NCBI GenBank assembly: GCA_013138655.1
Contig: WTCI01000005.1
Location: forward strand, 1-8,116
DNA from: Desulfuromonadaceae bacterium
Lineage (GTDB): Bacteria; Desulfobacterota; Desulfuromonadia; Desulfuromonadales; Geopsychrobacteraceae
Length of the DNA: 8,116 nt
Direction of reading: 5' to 3'
Shown here: positions 7,351 through 8,116 of the stretch, one piece after another
Numbering within the stretch: the stretch's first letter is position 1
How the letters are laid out: the number at the start of each line of letters is the position of its first letter
Position numbers and translations under genes: made by a program
Notes under the pieces: model-generated
What the model saw: the letters and a program-made list of their open reading frames with translations, nothing else
Told to the model about the DNA's origin: nothing
Databases searched by the model: none

Positions 7351-8116
7351 ATGAAAACCGCATTTACTGCAAAATTTCTACTGTACTCTCTGCTGCTGGT
7401 TCTGGTGTTTTTCCCGCTGGGAGCAGCCGCCATGGAAAGCGAGGATTGCCTGGGTTGTCATGAGGACATTGAAAGTGTTGGTGAAGAGCTTTTTATCAAT
7501 GCCGCAGTTTTTGATGTTACGGCCCACGCAGAACTCGGTTGCCTCGCCTGTCATGAATCGGTCACGGATGAACATCCGGATGATGGCTTGGAGGTCAGCA
7601 AGGCTGCCTGCCTCGATTGCCATGACGAGATTGGTGAACAGTATGCGAAGAGCGCCCATGTTGAATATGCCGCTTGCGGAGATTGTCATAATCCACACCA
7701 GGTCCACGGCTTAGATGAGGTGTCCGGTTATGACCTCAATCAGCAGTGCGCTAGTTGTCATGAAACAGACGACGTTGTCTCTAGTCACAGTGAATGGTTG
7801 ACCCAGGCCGATCGGCATATTGCCAAGCTTCCCTGCATCTCTTGTCATACCGATTCAGAAGACTACGTTATCGTTCTCTATATGACTCAGCGAGAGAGCA
7901 AGGCGGTTATGGGTGACTTTGAACTCTCCACCTATCAGGATCTGGTCGCTCTGGCAAAACAGGAAGATGTAAAAAGTTTAATCGATCTGGATAATGATAA
8001 TAAAATTTCTTTGGCGGAACTGAGCACTTTCAATTTTGATTCGACTTACCGGTCAATGCGTCTGCAAGCGACTCTGACACCGGCCGATGTTTCACATACC
8101 GTTGAAACCTTGGATA
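7351..8116 (+). CDS. Exported multiheme c-type cytochrome with an EF-hand-like loop (3' end outside window)
   Basis: The 255 residues visible begin with a signal peptide (hydrophobic 9-23, cleavage likely after AAA at 25-27). Six CxxCH heme c sites follow: CLGCH 33, CLACH 64, CLDCH 87, CGDCH 109, CASCH 133 and CISCH 162. Extra histidines four or five residues before three of these (H59, H103, H156) form a recurring H-x(4-5)-CxxCH pattern and may be distal ligands for bis-His hemes; H116, H119 and H146 are further candidates. From 167 to the window end there is no heme site, but D212, D214, D216, K218, S220 and E223 make a canonical 12-residue EF-hand calcium loop (DLDNDNKISLAE). The ATG at 7351 has AAGGA (7339-7343) seven bases upstream. 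The protein should act outside the cytoplasmic membrane in anaerobic electron transfer; the electron partner and exact family are not identifiable. The frame is open at the window end, so more hemes or spans may follow. Confidence 0.9.
   Translation, partial: MKTAFTAKFLLYSLLLVLVFFPLGAAAMESEDCLGCHEDIESVGEELFINAAVFDVTAHAELGCLACHESVTDEHPDDGLEVSKAACLDCHDEIGEQYAKSAHVEYAACGDCHNPHQVHGLDEVSGYDLNQQCASCHETDDVVSSHSEWLTQADRHIAKLPCISCHTDSEDYVIVLYMTQRESKAVMGDFELSTYQDLVALAKQEDVKSLIDLDNDNKISLAELSTFNFDSTYRSMRLQATLTPADVSHTVETLD

Noticed and set aside
7460..7714. 84-residue + frame and a 109-residue minus frame inside the cytochrome gene
   Set aside because: They are out-of-frame shadows; the main frame from 7351 has a signal peptide, a ribosome site and six heme motifs.

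Overview
The window carries most of an F-type ATP synthase operon from a delta-proteobacterium-like anaerobe, most likely Desulfuromonadia (the Geobacter/Desulfuromonas/Pelobacter group). The grounds are: a bactofilin gene directly upstream of the operon; separate b' and b subunit genes at its start without atpB (a) or atpE (c); a b subunit with a signal-peptide-like N-terminus; and an exported multiheme c-type cytochrome just downstream. The taxonomic call is inference from gene content and protein style, not from a database match. All genes read on the + strand.

Layout: 6-401 encodes a bactofilin (cut close to its 5' side by the window edge). 402-648 is a complex leader with an inverted repeat, two long C-tracts in a short duplication, a sigma70-like promoter, an intrinsic terminator, and three 14-bp tandem repeats built around GTATAC palindromes. 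649-6548 is atpX(b')-atpF(b)-atpH(delta)-atpA(alpha)-atpG(gamma)-atpD(beta)-atpC(epsilon), closely packed, with an atpF/atpH stop-start overlap and no internal terminator. A probable terminator follows atpC near 6567-6596. 6597-6997 has no confident intact gene; it holds an inverted repeat and a possible frame-disrupted small membrane protein gene (6701-6962). 6998-7267 encodes an 89-residue exported or membrane-anchored small protein. 7351 to the window end encodes an exported cytochrome with six visible CxxCH heme sites and an EF-hand-like calcium loop; its 3' end lies outside.

How they fit together: alpha3-beta3-gamma-epsilon form the F1 catalytic head, delta and the b/b' pair form the peripheral stalk, and the a and c subunits of the ion channel must be encoded elsewhere. 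The downstream small membrane protein and cytochrome are probably electron-transfer components of anaerobic respiration, which would generate the gradient the synthase uses; that link is inference. The ATP synthase genes themselves are ordinary. The items most worth a second look are the operator-like repeat array and promoter/terminator arrangement ahead of atpX, the EF-hand-containing multiheme cytochrome, and its small membrane neighbour with a 21-bp in-frame tandem duplication.
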